The notes under the pieces: model-generated
Seen by the model: only the letters and a program-made list of their open reading frames with translations
Told to the model about the DNA's origin: nothing
The model's database searches: none
Shown here: piece after piece, positions 33,472 to 41,001 of the stretch
Numbering within the stretch: position 1 is the first letter of the stretch
How the letters are laid out: each line of letters starts with the position of its first letter
Position numbers and translations under genes: made by a program
Assembly (NCBI RefSeq): GCF_016862375.1
Contig: NZ_BOMV01000007.1
Location: 620,001 to 684,000 of the forward strand
Length of the DNA stretch: 64,000 bases
Direction: 5' to 3'
Origin: Paractinoplanes rishiriensis
GTDB taxonomy: Bacteria; Actinomycetota; Actinomycetes; Mycobacteriales; Micromonosporaceae

Positions 33472-34269
33472 CTACAGGCTTCCTATGGAAGCTCCCGGCG
33501 GGTCTTGCTGGTCGAGGTCCGGCGGCGGCTGGGTTAAGTCAGGTGGCACGGGAGTACGTGGCGCACCCTCGACTGAAGCCGCCGGTGTCGTCGATCGAGT
33601 TTCGCGGTCGCCAAGCGCAACGCTCTCGACTGGCGCGGAACCCCTCGTCACCTCATCTGCGCGTTTAGTCAGCAGCGACGGCGGCGAACCGGCCGTAGAA
33701 GATCCTGCCGGAGGTTGCTCCGACTCCCGTTTCGGCGAAACGGATCCGTGAGATTGAAGACTGAGCCGCCGCCGGCCAACCCTGGCCTCCGGCGCGGCTG
33801 GCCTCTGCCCCGCAGCCGACTGGGAGATCCGACGCTGACGGAGATGGCCGACCATCTCCGTCAGAGCGGAAGCGATCATCGTGCCGACGAACGCCTTCAC
33901 CGTCTCCTTGACCAGCGATTCACCGACAACCGCCGCCGCGATCGGGGCGGCACCGGTCACCGCGAGGACGACGGCCCCAACTGTAACAGCGGCACCGAGC
34001 ACCGTGTCGGGGTCGACCCATGCGGAAACCGGGTCATGGCGGTAGGAATGCTCAAGCCAACTCAGCTCTTCGTCGACGTCGGACGATGCAATGTCCGATG
34101 CATGAGCGGCAGCGCGGAGGAGATCTACCGCGGCAAGGCCACGCATCCTGAACAACTCTTCGCGATCCCGTCGCTCACCGGTGTACCGCAAAGCCTCGTC
34201 GTACGCGTGCAGCCGGGCTTGCTGGAGTCGTACTTCAGCGAAGGCATCCGCCTCGTCTTCGTCGGCCAT
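33472..34269 (-). CDS. unknown cargo protein with hydrophobic centre
   Basis: 265-residue protein with no recognised family. An acidic helical N-terminal half (ADAFAEVRLQQARLHAYDEALR; two further helices to about residue 80), a central hydrophobic stretch (TVLGAAVTVGAVVLAVTGAAPIAAAVVGESLVKETVKAFVG, about 92-132, written in parts: VLGAAVTVGAVVLAVTG then IAAAVVG) and a long Ser/Pro-rich disordered tail. It sits between the tnsA promoter and the right end of the transposon, where Tn7 relatives usually have no gene. It may be cargo (for example a defence or addiction membrane protein) or a transposition accessory. ATG 34269 selected; upstream extension to 34491 would run through the end repeats and is unlikely. 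Confidence 0.6.
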   Translation of the reverse strand: MADEDEADAFAEVRLQQARLHAYDEALRYTGERRDREELFRMRGLAAVDLLRAAAHASDIASSDVDEELSWLEHSYRHDPVSAWVDPDTVLGAAVTVGAVVLAVTGAAPIAAAVVGESLVKETVKAFVGTMIASALTEMVGHLRQRRISQSAAGQRPAAPEARVGRRRLSLQSHGSVSPKRESEQPPAGSSTAGSPPSLLTKRADEVTRGSAPVESVALGDRETRSTTPAASVEGAPRTPVPPDLTQPPPDLDQQDPPGASIGSL

Positions 34270-34373
34270 GAAGCAATTGTGGTAACCGTGTGCAACTCTG
34301 CGCCAACTGCGCCCCCGTTGTGCCCACTCCTGGCCGCCGCCCGGCGGAGCCGGGTCGCCCGTCACCTCTGCCT

Positions 34374-34509
34374 CACCCGCCACCACAGGCTGGGACTTCC
34401 GGCGGCCCCGCCAACCACGTCTAGTAAGCCCCGCCAAACGTCGCTGGCAACCGGAGCCTATCTCCCTGGGCATCAGGCACTTCCCCGCCATCTATCGCTG
34501 GCAGTCACA
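34374..34509. repeat. transposon right end with four transposase-binding repeats R1-R4
   Basis: Read inward on the minus strand: R1 TGCCAGCGATAGATGGCGG in the terminal repeat (34485-34503), R2 TGCCAGCGACGTTTGGCGGG (34429-34449), R3 ending TTGGCGGGG (34406-34426) and R4 TCCCAGCCTGTGGTGGCGGG (34375-34394). R2 and R3 abut at 23 bp and R4 is about 31 bp further. All share the CCAGC...TGGCGGG frame. The denser right end versus the left resembles Tn7 asymmetry. Confidence 0.78.
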
Positions 34510-34514
34510 TCTGA
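34510..34514. repeat. right target-site duplication TCTGA
   Basis: Second copy of the 5-bp duplication, immediately outside the ACA-3' terminus at 34507-34509. Joining the two flanks gives the empty site GGCGGCAA-TCTGA-CGCCC. Confidence 0.9.
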
Positions 34515-34515
34515 C

Positions 34516-34550
34516 GCCCGACGTCACGCCCGGGTTACCGGGTGTCGGGC
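34516..34550 (-). terminator. compound hairpin at end of the interrupted accessory gene
   Basis: Outer stem GCCCGAC (34516-34522) / GTCGGGC (34544-34550) and inner stem CCCGG (34529-34533) / CCGGG (34538-34542). It overlaps the stop codon of the leftward gene at 34535 and its outer edge is one base from the transposon target duplication, so it could be the structural feature recognised at insertion. Confidence 0.6.
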
Positions 34551-35103
34551 CGTGCGTTCAGTCGCCCGTCCGGGCCGTACACATAGGCGTGCACGGTGCG
34601 AAACGATGCCGGTAGGTACACCGTCAGTCCGTGTTCCGGGATGAACATGGTGCGGTAGGTGCGGGTGATGCCCAGGGTCCACCCGTCGGGTTTGGTCCCG
34701 TGCGACCCCGGCGGGATGATGCCCGCGCTCGGCCGGTCGGCGCGGGCGCGGCGGTGCCGGGCGAGGGTTTGATGTGCGGGCACAACGTCAGAGCAGCCGT
34801 CATACGCGGGGTGCCCCGGCGGATCAGAGAATCGGCGCAGCTCGGCGGCGCGGGGCGTGCCCAGGAACGCCGCCCAATACTCCATCGACTCGCCGCACAG
34901 CGAGCACGCGCGGCCGGCGGCGAGCTGCGTCGAGTCGTGGTGTTGAGGGTGGTGAAGTCGACGTACGTGCCGGGGCCACCGTGCGGGTCGGGGTGCTCGT
35001 TGACCGGCGGGATCGGCAGGCCGCGCCGTGCGTCGCGGGGCCGCGCGGCCAGCGCGGCGGGCAGGTCGCCAGGCACCTCGGGCGGGGTGGGCGGCCGGGT
35101 CAT
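34535..35103 (-). pseudogene. frameshifted actinomycete mobile-element gene
   Basis: Reads as a conserved phage/ICE-type protein only when frames are combined. From ATG 35103 the first frame gives NEHPDPHGGPGTYVDFTTLNTT, and after about 34,940 another frame continues with TQLAAGRACSLCGESMEYWA (zinc-like CxxC) and ends GLTVYLPASFRTVHAYVYGPD at TAA 34535. A short stretch MTAALTLCPHI near 34,780 appears in the first frame again, so two further compensating shifts are possible. Function of the family is unknown to me. ATGA overlap with the upstream gene. The Tn7-like transposon lies 20 nt past its stop. Sequencing error cannot be excluded. Confidence 0.65.
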
Positions 35104-35758
35104 TCCGCCTCACCCGCCGCGCCGTGCCGGACGTCGGTGATGACCAGGTGGGGGTGCTCGGCGCGCAGGACCGCCCGCGCGGTGTCCCATTGCGCCGGGG
35201 TCATCGCCGAGGCGATGGTGTCCAGATTGGCGGCTTCCATCACGGTGCGCTGGATTCCGGCCGCGTCGGGGTTGTCGAACACCGCGACCATGTCTCCGGC
35301 CGCGACCACGTACACGCGGGACTCGCCGGTGACCTCCGGCGGCACCGTCAGCCGCGCGGTCCGACGGTGCTCGGCCAGCCATCGGCCGATCACCTCCGCC
35401 GGGTCACCCTCGATCGTGTCAGTGTCATAGCCCTCACCGTCGAGCCACGACAGGTGATCCTCGACGGTCCAGTCCGGGTGAATGAGCCAACTCTGCCGCA
35501 CGGCCTGCCACATCGTCAGCCGCGCCGGGACACCGACGGGGATAGCCGGTTGTGAGCCGTCCGGGCCGGGCACCGGGCACAGCGCCGTCCCGTCGGTGTG
35601 CGACGCGGCAGGCCGCGCCAGGAACGCGGCGAGGGCCATTCGCGCGGCGGTACGGCGCGGGCCGGTTCCCCACATTCGGGGCAGCGCAGCGACCCCGGTT
35701 GAGCCGGGGTGGTGCCGCTGTCCGGCCCGGTGCGGTCGTGAGCGTGAGGATTGGTCAT
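35100..35758 (-). pseudogene. frameshifted zinc-ribbon accessory gene
   Basis: From ATG 35758 (AAGGA about nine bases upstream) the frame gives LRCPECGEPARAVPPREWPSPRSW, a zinc-ribbon-like start, but then stops at 35516. The neighbouring frame from about 35,640 continues as LARPAASHTDGTALCPVPGPDGSQ, which supplies the second cysteine expected in such small actinomycete proteins, and runs to 35100 with a helical end (LDTIASAMTPAQWDTARAVL). Correcting one base would yield one protein of about 219 residues. Function unknown; the stop overlaps the next gene (ATGA). Confidence 0.6.
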
Positions 35759-35800
35759 CACGGGTTGTCCTTTCGGGTGTAGGTAACGGGGTATGCGGGT

Positions 35801-35831
35801 GCCGGGGCCGGGCGTGGTGCCCGGCCCCGGC
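35801..35831 (-). terminator. 13-bp perfect hairpin after regulator gene
   Basis: GCCGGGGCCGGGC (35801-35813) pairs with GCCCGGCCCCGGC (35819-35831) over a 5-nt loop, 11 nt past the stop of the leftward regulator gene. Confidence 0.65.
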
Positions 35832-35841
35832 GGGGGTGGTG

Positions 35842-37035
35842 TCAGGCCGCGATCGGTGCGGGGGTGGCCTCGTGGTCGGCCGTTGTCGCGCCGGTGGTGG
35901 CGGCGTCGCTTTCGGTGGTGGCGGGCGTGTCCGTGCCCGCGTCGGCCGTGTCGTCGCCGTTGGCGTCGTCGGTGCTGGCCGCGTCGGTGTCGGCGGTCGC
36001 GGCGGCGTCATCGGTGGCGGCCTCGGTGTCGGCCTCGTCGGTCAGCGGCCGGGTCATGTACGCCCGAACCTCGGCGGTCGGGGCCGGGGCAGTCTCGGCC
36101 ATGGCGTACTTCACCGGGGCCTCACTGGTCATGACCAGCACACCCTCGGCGGTGAGCCGGGCCATGGCGTTGCCGACCGCACCGGAGGACCGTCCGCCCA
36201 ACTCACGGGCGACGGTGCCGGGGGTCACGTCGTGACCGGTGCCGAGGTCGCGCATGAACGCCTCGACCTGGTTACGCAGGCCGTTCTTGGCGAGCTTCGC
36301 CGACCCATCGCTGTTGATCTCGCCGGTGGTGCGGTCCGTGCTCGTGGCGGCGGCACGTCGCGCCGAGGGTCGGCGGATCTTGCGGGTGTGCCCGCACGTC
36401 GGGCAGGTGGTGTGCGTCGGCGCGTTCGCCGGGTCCACCTTCGCCAGGTCGGCGTCCGCGACCGGCACCCACAACTCGGTACCGTCCGCCTCGGTCGGCA
36501 GGCGACGCGCGGCCCCGCTGACCTCCATCGCGGCGAGGATCGTGTCGCCCATCGCTACCGACAGTCCGCTCTCGTTGATCGCCGCGTCCGCCGTGACGCC
36601 CTCGGGGTGTCCGCCAAGGACACCTGCCATGATCAGCACCTTCAGGTCCGGATGACGCGGCCCGACCGGCGCACCCGACACCGCAGCCGCCGGGGCGTCA
36701 GCCGGGGCCTCGTCCGCCGGGGTGGCGTCCGCCGGGGTGGCGTCAGCCGGGGCCTCGTCCGCCGGGGTGGCGTCAGCCGGGGCCTCGTCCGCCGGGGTGG
36801 CGTCGGCAGGGGTCGGGGTGTTCGGGTGCCAGATGTCGGCTGTCTTGCGGTTGCCGTTGGCGGGGCCGGGGGTGCGGGTGGCGGTGCCGTCGGCCTCCAT
36901 CGCGGTGAGGGTTTTCGCGACGGTGGAGGCGCTGACGCCGGAGGCGTCGGCCAGTGCGCGGGTGGTGATGCCGTCCGGGTGGGCGGTCAGGGTGGCGGCG
37001 ACGGTGACGGCGGCGGGCGTGGTGGGCGTGGTCAT
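35842..37035 (-). CDS. multi-winged-helix DNA-binding regulator with acidic repeats
   Basis: 397-residue protein with three MarR/IclR-like winged-helix segments: HPDGITTRALADASGVSAST (about 19-38), HPEGVTADAAINESGLSVAM (about 130-149) and TPGTVARELGGRSSGAVGNA (about 255-275). Between the first two lies a Pro/Ala/Asp repeat (ATPADEAPAD units) and a zinc ribbon CPTCGHTRKIRRP precedes the third. The tail is Ala/Asp/Thr-rich and unstructured. ATG 37035 has GGAGG ten bases upstream. Such architecture suggests a DNA-looping or partition-type protein of the element; precise role unknown. Confidence 0.75.
   Translation of the reverse strand: MTTPTTPAAVTVAATLTAHPDGITTRALADASGVSASTVAKTLTAMEADGTATRTPGPANGNRKTADIWHPNTPTPADATPADEAPADATPADEAPADATPADATPADEAPADAPAAAVSGAPVGPRHPDLKVLIMAGVLGGHPEGVTADAAINESGLSVAMGDTILAAMEVSGAARRLPTEADGTELWVPVADADLAKVDPANAPTHTTCPTCGHTRKIRRPSARRAAATSTDRTTGEINSDGSAKLAKNGLRNQVEAFMRDLGTGHDVTPGTVARELGGRSSGAVGNAMARLTAEGVLVMTSEAPVKYAMAETAPAPTAEVRAYMTRPLTDEADTEAATDDAAATADTDAASTDDANGDDTADAGTDTPATTESDAATTGATTADHEATPAPIAA
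36700..36815. repeat. 30-bp tandem repeats within the regulator gene
   Basis: Units built from GCCTCGTCCGCCGGGGTGGC and GTCAGCCGGG repeat about three times, encoding the ATPADEAPAD repeats of the regulator. In-frame length variation between strains is expected. Confidence 0.8.
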
Positions 37036-37508
37036 GGCAGTGATACCTCCGTTAATAGGGATGGCAATAGCGTTCCCGCGATTAATGCGGTGCGCTTTCC
37101 GATGATGTTCCGGCGGGGCGTTTGTTGTTGCCCACGTCCATGGACCCTCTGCACGCATTGTTTGTCAACCCGCATTTTCATGACTCTTTACGGGCGGCTG
37201 TTCGGGACACGTTTTGCCTCGTGCCGCGCGGTGACCGTCCGGATTGCATCGGGGCGTTAGCGCCGTTGTATTGCCCGCTCGGCGCGTTCTGGCGCACGCC
37301 GGTGTATCGGGTAGGCGTAGCACCCCGTGCACGTATATGGCGTTGTGGTGGCTCGCTGCTTGCGGCCGGACACTCCGCCGTGTCCGGCCGCAGGCAATGG
37401 GCGGCGCCTATTGCTCGGTAGTGCGGTGAAGTCAAGTCGACGTATTGAGCTAAATATCACTTCGCGGGCCGGCGGCCGGAGCGCTCGACGCCTCGGAATT
37501 GTCAAGCG
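37036..37508. other. non-coding region between T4SS operon end and regulator gene
   Basis: About 470 bp, AT-richer than neighbours, with no supported gene; short open frames here have poor codon usage. It carries the regulator promoter and the palindrome at 37361-37392. A plausible place for oriT. Confidence 0.5.
37361..37392. promoter_or_regulatory. perfect 13-bp palindrome, terminator or oriT candidate
   Basis: TGCGGCCGGACAC (37361-37373), loop TCCGCC, GTGTCCGGCCGCA (37380-37392), perfect pairing. It lies 117 nt past the end of the T4SS operon and 326 nt before the regulator start, flanked by AT-richer DNA. It could terminate the transfer operon or be the hairpin of an origin of transfer. 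Confidence 0.55.
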
Positions 37509-38546
37509 TCAGTTCGGCACGATGCGACGTATTGCCGCTGTCTGATGTATCCATGCGGACAATTTGCTGATCTTCACCACGTCGCCGGTTTTCGGAGCTT
37601 GCACGATGAGCCCGGAACCGAGGTACATGCCGACGTGACCGGGGTCGGCGCGGGTGCCGCCACCGCCCGGGATCAAGATCAGGTCTCCGGGCCGAAGGGC
37701 GGCGGGGTCGGGGACGGAGGTGCCCGCGTGGACCTGATCGGCGGTGGTGCGCGGGATGCGGATTCCGGCGGCCCGGTACGCCTGTTGCATCAGTGAGGAG
37801 CAGTCGCACTGACGCCGGGGGTTGCCCGAGTGCGGCGCGGTGCAGTCGCCACCGAAGGTGTACGGGGTGCCCAACTGTGCCAGCGCCCACCCGATCGCCG
37901 TCACCACCGGCGCGGGGGTGCCCGCCGGGAGGGTGAAGCCCGGTGGCAGCTTCGCGGCGGCCTCGGGCGGGAGGTTGTCGCCGCCGTCGCACACCACACC
38001 GCCGGTGTAACCGGCCACAATGGAAGCGGCCCACGCCTCATGCTTGGAGTACGCATCACCGTACGCCGACCGTTGCACCGCCTGGGCGGCATCGGTGAGC
38101 GGTAGCGTCTGCCACCGGGGCACCCGCCGGAGACGCTCGTAGAACGTCGTCGCGGCGTAGTCGGGATTCATGATCTGTGCCGGGGTGCCCCACCCCTGAC
38201 TCGGGCGTTGTTGGAACAGGCCCAACGAGTCATGATCGTTGCGGGCGCCGAGGTCACCGAGGTTGATCAAGTTCGACTCTTGCAGGGCGGTCGCGACGGC
38301 GATCACCCACCCGCGCGGGGGCACGCCCATGCGCTGACCTACCCCCACTATCACGGCGGCGTTACCGGCCTGCTCGGCGGTCATCCCGGCGGGGGCCGCG
38401 CCGGGGGTGGTGGCGGTGGCCGTGCACGCGTACGCGGCGCTCTGGCCGCCGCCGACCACCCCGGAGACGACTCCGGCCGCCGCGCCGACGATGATCACGA
38501 GGAGTAGGACGAGGCCGCCGACCGCGCCGGTGACTACCCGTCCCAT
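37509..38546 (-). CDS. VirB1-like bifunctional wall hydrolase (lysozyme-like + NlpC/P60)
   Basis: 345-residue membrane-anchored peptidoglycan hydrolase that would open the wall for the transfer channel. An N-terminal membrane helix (GGLVLLLVIIVGAAAGVV, about 10-27) precedes a lysozyme-like domain with probable catalytic E90 in ATALQESNL, and DSLGLFQQRPSQGWG. The C-terminal NlpC/P60 peptidase has C249 in CDCSSLMQQAY and H304 in DPGHVGMYLG. ATG 38546 lies 13 nt inside the upstream gene. Last gene of the leftward T4SS operon. Confidence 0.9.
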   Translation of the reverse strand: MGRVVTGAVGGLVLLLVIIVGAAAGVVSGVVGGGQSAAYACTATATTPGAAPAGMTAEQAGNAAVIVGVGQRMGVPPRGWVIAVATALQESNLINLGDLGARNDHDSLGLFQQRPSQGWGTPAQIMNPDYAATTFYERLRRVPRWQTLPLTDAAQAVQRSAYGDAYSKHEAWAASIVAGYTGGVVCDGGDNLPPEAAAKLPPGFTLPAGTPAPVVTAIGWALAQLGTPYTFGGDCTAPHSGNPRRQCDCSSLMQQAYRAAGIRIPRTTADQVHAGTSVPDPAALRPGDLILIPGGGGTRADPGHVGMYLGSGLIVQAPKTGDVVKISKLSAWIHQTAAIRRIVPN

Positions 38547-39424
38547 ACGGCACCGCCGGACAGGGGCAGATCGGCGAGGGTGAGCCGTCCGGGGTGTCCG
38601 GGTAGCTGCCACACGGCTCCGGCGGGGCCGCCGTGGTTGGCGGCGTAGTCGTCGGCGGCGGTCGTCACGCTCACCCCGTCTGGTATTCCGGTGCGCGACA
38701 AGTGGGCGTGGAGGTGGGCTTCCCGGGCGGCGGTGGGAAGCCAGAATGCCACCGGGTACGCGCGGCGGGGGCCGAGGGCGGCGTAGCCGGTGAGTTTGGC
38801 CGCGACCCGATGAACGGTCTCGGTGCCGAGATCCATCTCCAGCCAGAACGGCACCGTCCGTCCGCCGGTGGCCCAGACCCCGTGACCGTCCGGGCGTACG
38901 AGGTTGCCGGTGGCTTCCCGGCACCGTTGCTCACTCCACCACCGCGCCAACCGCGCCCCGGGCCGGGTGCGGGCGGTCCCGGTCAGCGCGACGAAAAACC
39001 CGTTCGTGGCGAGGAGGTGCTTCAACGTCGGGGACATGGCCAACCGGGCGGTGGTGTCGCGCACGGCGGCCGGGCGGGGCATCGCCTCGCCGTGCCCGGC
39101 GGAGACGATGGCCGCGCCTACCGGGCCGAGGGTCCACCTCCACGACTGTGAGCCGGGGCGCTCGTAGTGGCGGAACCGGTCGAGGATGTCTCGATCATGC
39201 AGGGTGTTGAGTCGGTTGCGGGCGCGCCCGACGGAGCCGAAGGCTAGGTCGGTCAGGTGCTCGGTGGTGAAGGTGGAGTGCTGGTCGAGCAGGTCGAGCA
39301 GGAGCCGGTCGCGGGGGGTGAGCCGGGCGAGTTCGGCCGCGACGACGGACGCCGTGAGGCGCAGGCTGCTGGCAGCGTGTTTACCGGTAGGAGGGATATC
39401 TCTTATCAGTCGGTTCCGGTCCAC
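38534..39424 (-). CDS. replication-relaxation family protein (relaxase-like)
   Basis: 296-residue protein of the actinomycete/firmicute replication-relaxation family, thought to act in plasmid/ICE replication initiation or DNA relaxation (MobC-like). LARLTPRDRLLLDLLDQHSTFTTEHLTDLAF is the N-terminal winged helix with the following LNTLHDRDILDRFRHY; the C-terminal part has VPFWLEMDLGTETVHRVAAKLTGY, the conserved E-x-D core. GTG 39424 has GAGGAGG four bases upstream and overlaps virD4 by 19 nt. It is the only relaxase candidate in the window. Confidence 0.82.
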   Translation of the reverse strand: MDRNRLIRDIPPTGKHAASSLRLTASVVAAELARLTPRDRLLLDLLDQHSTFTTEHLTDLAFGSVGRARNRLNTLHDRDILDRFRHYERPGSQSWRWTLGPVGAAIVSAGHGEAMPRPAAVRDTTARLAMSPTLKHLLATNGFFVALTGTARTRPGARLARWWSEQRCREATGNLVRPDGHGVWATGGRTVPFWLEMDLGTETVHRVAAKLTGYAALGPRRAYPVAFWLPTAAREAHLHAHLSRTGIPDGVSVTTAADDYAANHGGPAGAVWQLPGHPGRLTLADLPLSGGAVWDG

Positions 39425-41001
39425 CAGTCCTCCTCACCGTCGTCCACCAGCGGGTATGACGTGTTCATGGGCGAGGGTTCAGGCGAGCGTTGGTGGTCGT
39501 TGGAAACCTCGTTAGACCTCTCGTTAGAACCCTCTAGAGATCCCGCCCCTTGAACAGCGAAGGTGTTACGACCGATCAGCAGGCCACTGCCACCGTCAGC
39601 CGGGTCGACGTCAGCGTCGACGTCTGGTTGGTCGGTGGCCGCATCGCCGAGCAACTGTCGACGCTCACCGATCGGCAGTCCGGTGTGCTCACGAGCCAGC
39701 CGACGCAACTCGGAGGACCGGCCTCGGATTGGCTCGGGCGGCGCAATGGTGTCCGCGGTGACCGGTGGAGCGACCCGCCCGCCGGCCACCGGCCGAAGGA
39801 CCACTTCGTAGCCACCGAGGCGCATCAGATCGCCCTGGTCCAGGTACGGGAGCACGTGGTGGGACTGGTCGACGGCGTCTTTCGGGGCGAGCGCGAAGTA
39901 CACCTTGTTCCGGGCGTTGGCGTCGATCGCCTCGGCCATATCCGAGGACAGTTGCCCGAGGTACTGATGCGCGAGGACGAACGAGGTGTGCAGGCCGCGG
40001 GCCTCGGCGAGGGCATCATCGATGCCGATCGGCAGGTGCAGGAAATTGTGGCACTCGTCTAGCACGATGCTGGCGTCGAGGCGGTCGTTCTCGGGGATAC
40101 GAGCGCGTGCAGCGGTGGCCTGCCACAACCCGGCCAGCATCAGCGACCCGACTAGCCGGGCGCCGTCCTCCCCGATCACCCCCTTGGGCAGCCGCGCCAG
40201 CAGGACTCCGCCGTCGAGGATGTCGGCGAACCGGAACGTGGTGCTGGGCACCCCGAACAGGCCATTCGCCAAGGGGTGCGCGAGGACCAGCCGCAGCCGG
40301 GACAGCAGCGGGGCGACGAGCCCGGCGCGTTGCCCTGCGGGTAGGCCGTCGAAGCCTTCCCAGAACTCGCCGAGGGTGCTGCCTTCCCACGCGCCGAGAC
40401 TGTTCACCACGGCCCGGACCCGCCCGGCCCGCCATTTGGTGTCCGATAGCAGGCGCGGGAGCTGCGCCAGGGTGGAGCCGGGCAGGTGGGCCAGGGTGAG
40501 CAGGCCGTGGTAGCAGATGTCGGCGGTGCGGTGGCCCCACCACCTTGACCACACCTTGCTCATGACGGAGGTGACGGCGGCGGCCACGTCGTGCGCGGTG
40601 CCGCCGTGGACCTTCGGGTCGAGCAGGTTGATCGCCGGCGGGGACGAGCGCTCATCGGGGTCCACGATGACGAGGCGGTCCCCGCAGGCGCTCGGCAGCA
40701 CGTCGAGCAGATCCCGGATCAGGTCGCCTTTGGCGGGGTCGAACGCGGCGACCCCGCGCCCGGCCTCCACGTCATCGAGGATCGTCCGCAACAACAGCGA
40801 CGTCTTGCCGGTGCCAGTCGGGCCGCAGACATGCAGGTGGTGACGGCAGTCTTCCAGCGAGATCCCGACGCGCACGGCGGGACCGGAGTTGGCGACGCCG
40901 ATCACCTTGCCGGGCAGTCCGCGCCGTTCGGACGGCGGCACGAGGTTGAGGGGCCGCTGGCCTCGGGTAGCCCGTGCGGCTGAGCTCTCGGCAGTCGTCA
41001 T
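39406..41001 (-). CDS. VirD4/TraG-type coupling ATPase
   Basis: 531-residue DNA-pumping ATPase that links the relaxosome to the transfer channel. Walker A GPTGTGKT at residues 60-67; Walker B region ASIVLDECHNFLHLP; FDPAKGDLIRDLL and the C-terminal motif QLSSDMAEAIDANARNKVYFAL are typical of type IV coupling proteins. It lacks N-terminal membrane helices, which may be supplied by the protein encoded at 40998. ATG 41001 overlaps the upstream stop (ATGA). Confidence 0.9.
   Translation of the reverse strand: MTTAESSAARATRGQRPLNLVPPSERRGLPGKVIGVANSGPAVRVGISLEDCRHHLHVCGPTGTGKTSLLLRTILDDVEAGRGVAAFDPAKGDLIRDLLDVLPSACGDRLVIVDPDERSSPPAINLLDPKVHGGTAHDVAAAVTSVMSKVWSRWWGHRTADICYHGLLTLAHLPGSTLAQLPRLLSDTKWRAGRVRAVVNSLGAWEGSTLGEFWEGFDGLPAGQRAGLVAPLLSRLRLVLAHPLANGLFGVPSTTFRFADILDGGVLLARLPKGVIGEDGARLVGSLMLAGLWQATAARARIPENDRLDASIVLDECHNFLHLPIGIDDALAEARGLHTSFVLAHQYLGQLSSDMAEAIDANARNKVYFALAPKDAVDQSHHVLPYLDQGDLMRLGGYEVVLRPVAGGRVAPPVTADTIAPPEPIRGRSSELRRLAREHTGLPIGERRQLLGDAATDQPDVDADVDPADGGSGLLIGRNTFAVQGAGSLEGSNERSNEVSNDHQRSPEPSPMNTSYPLVDDGEEDWWTGTD

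Larger units (their letters stand above)
26012..34509 (-). mobile_element. 8.5-kb Tn7-like transposon (tnsA-tniA-tniB-tniQ plus cargo)
   Basis: Complete-looking Tn7-like element of 8,498 bp. Both ends begin 5'-TGTGAYTGCCAGCGATAGAT and match over 25 bp with one mismatch (26012-26036 and 34485-34509 in reverse complement); both are flanked by TCTGA. Core genes tnsA, tniA (TnsB-like DDE), tniB (TnsC-like AAA+) and tniQ (TnsD-like) overlap each other by 4 nt and read inward from the high-coordinate end, as in Tn7. Cargo is a Nudix gene at the far end and an unknown gene between the tnsA promoter and the near end. The presence of a TnsA endonuclease predicts cut-and-paste movement. No cas genes or CRISPR array are present, and only one TniQ is visible. 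Confidence 0.93.

Noticed and set aside
26012-34509. Possibility of a CRISPR-associated transposon
   Set aside because: No cas genes, no repeat-spacer array and no second short TniQ were found within the ends or nearby.
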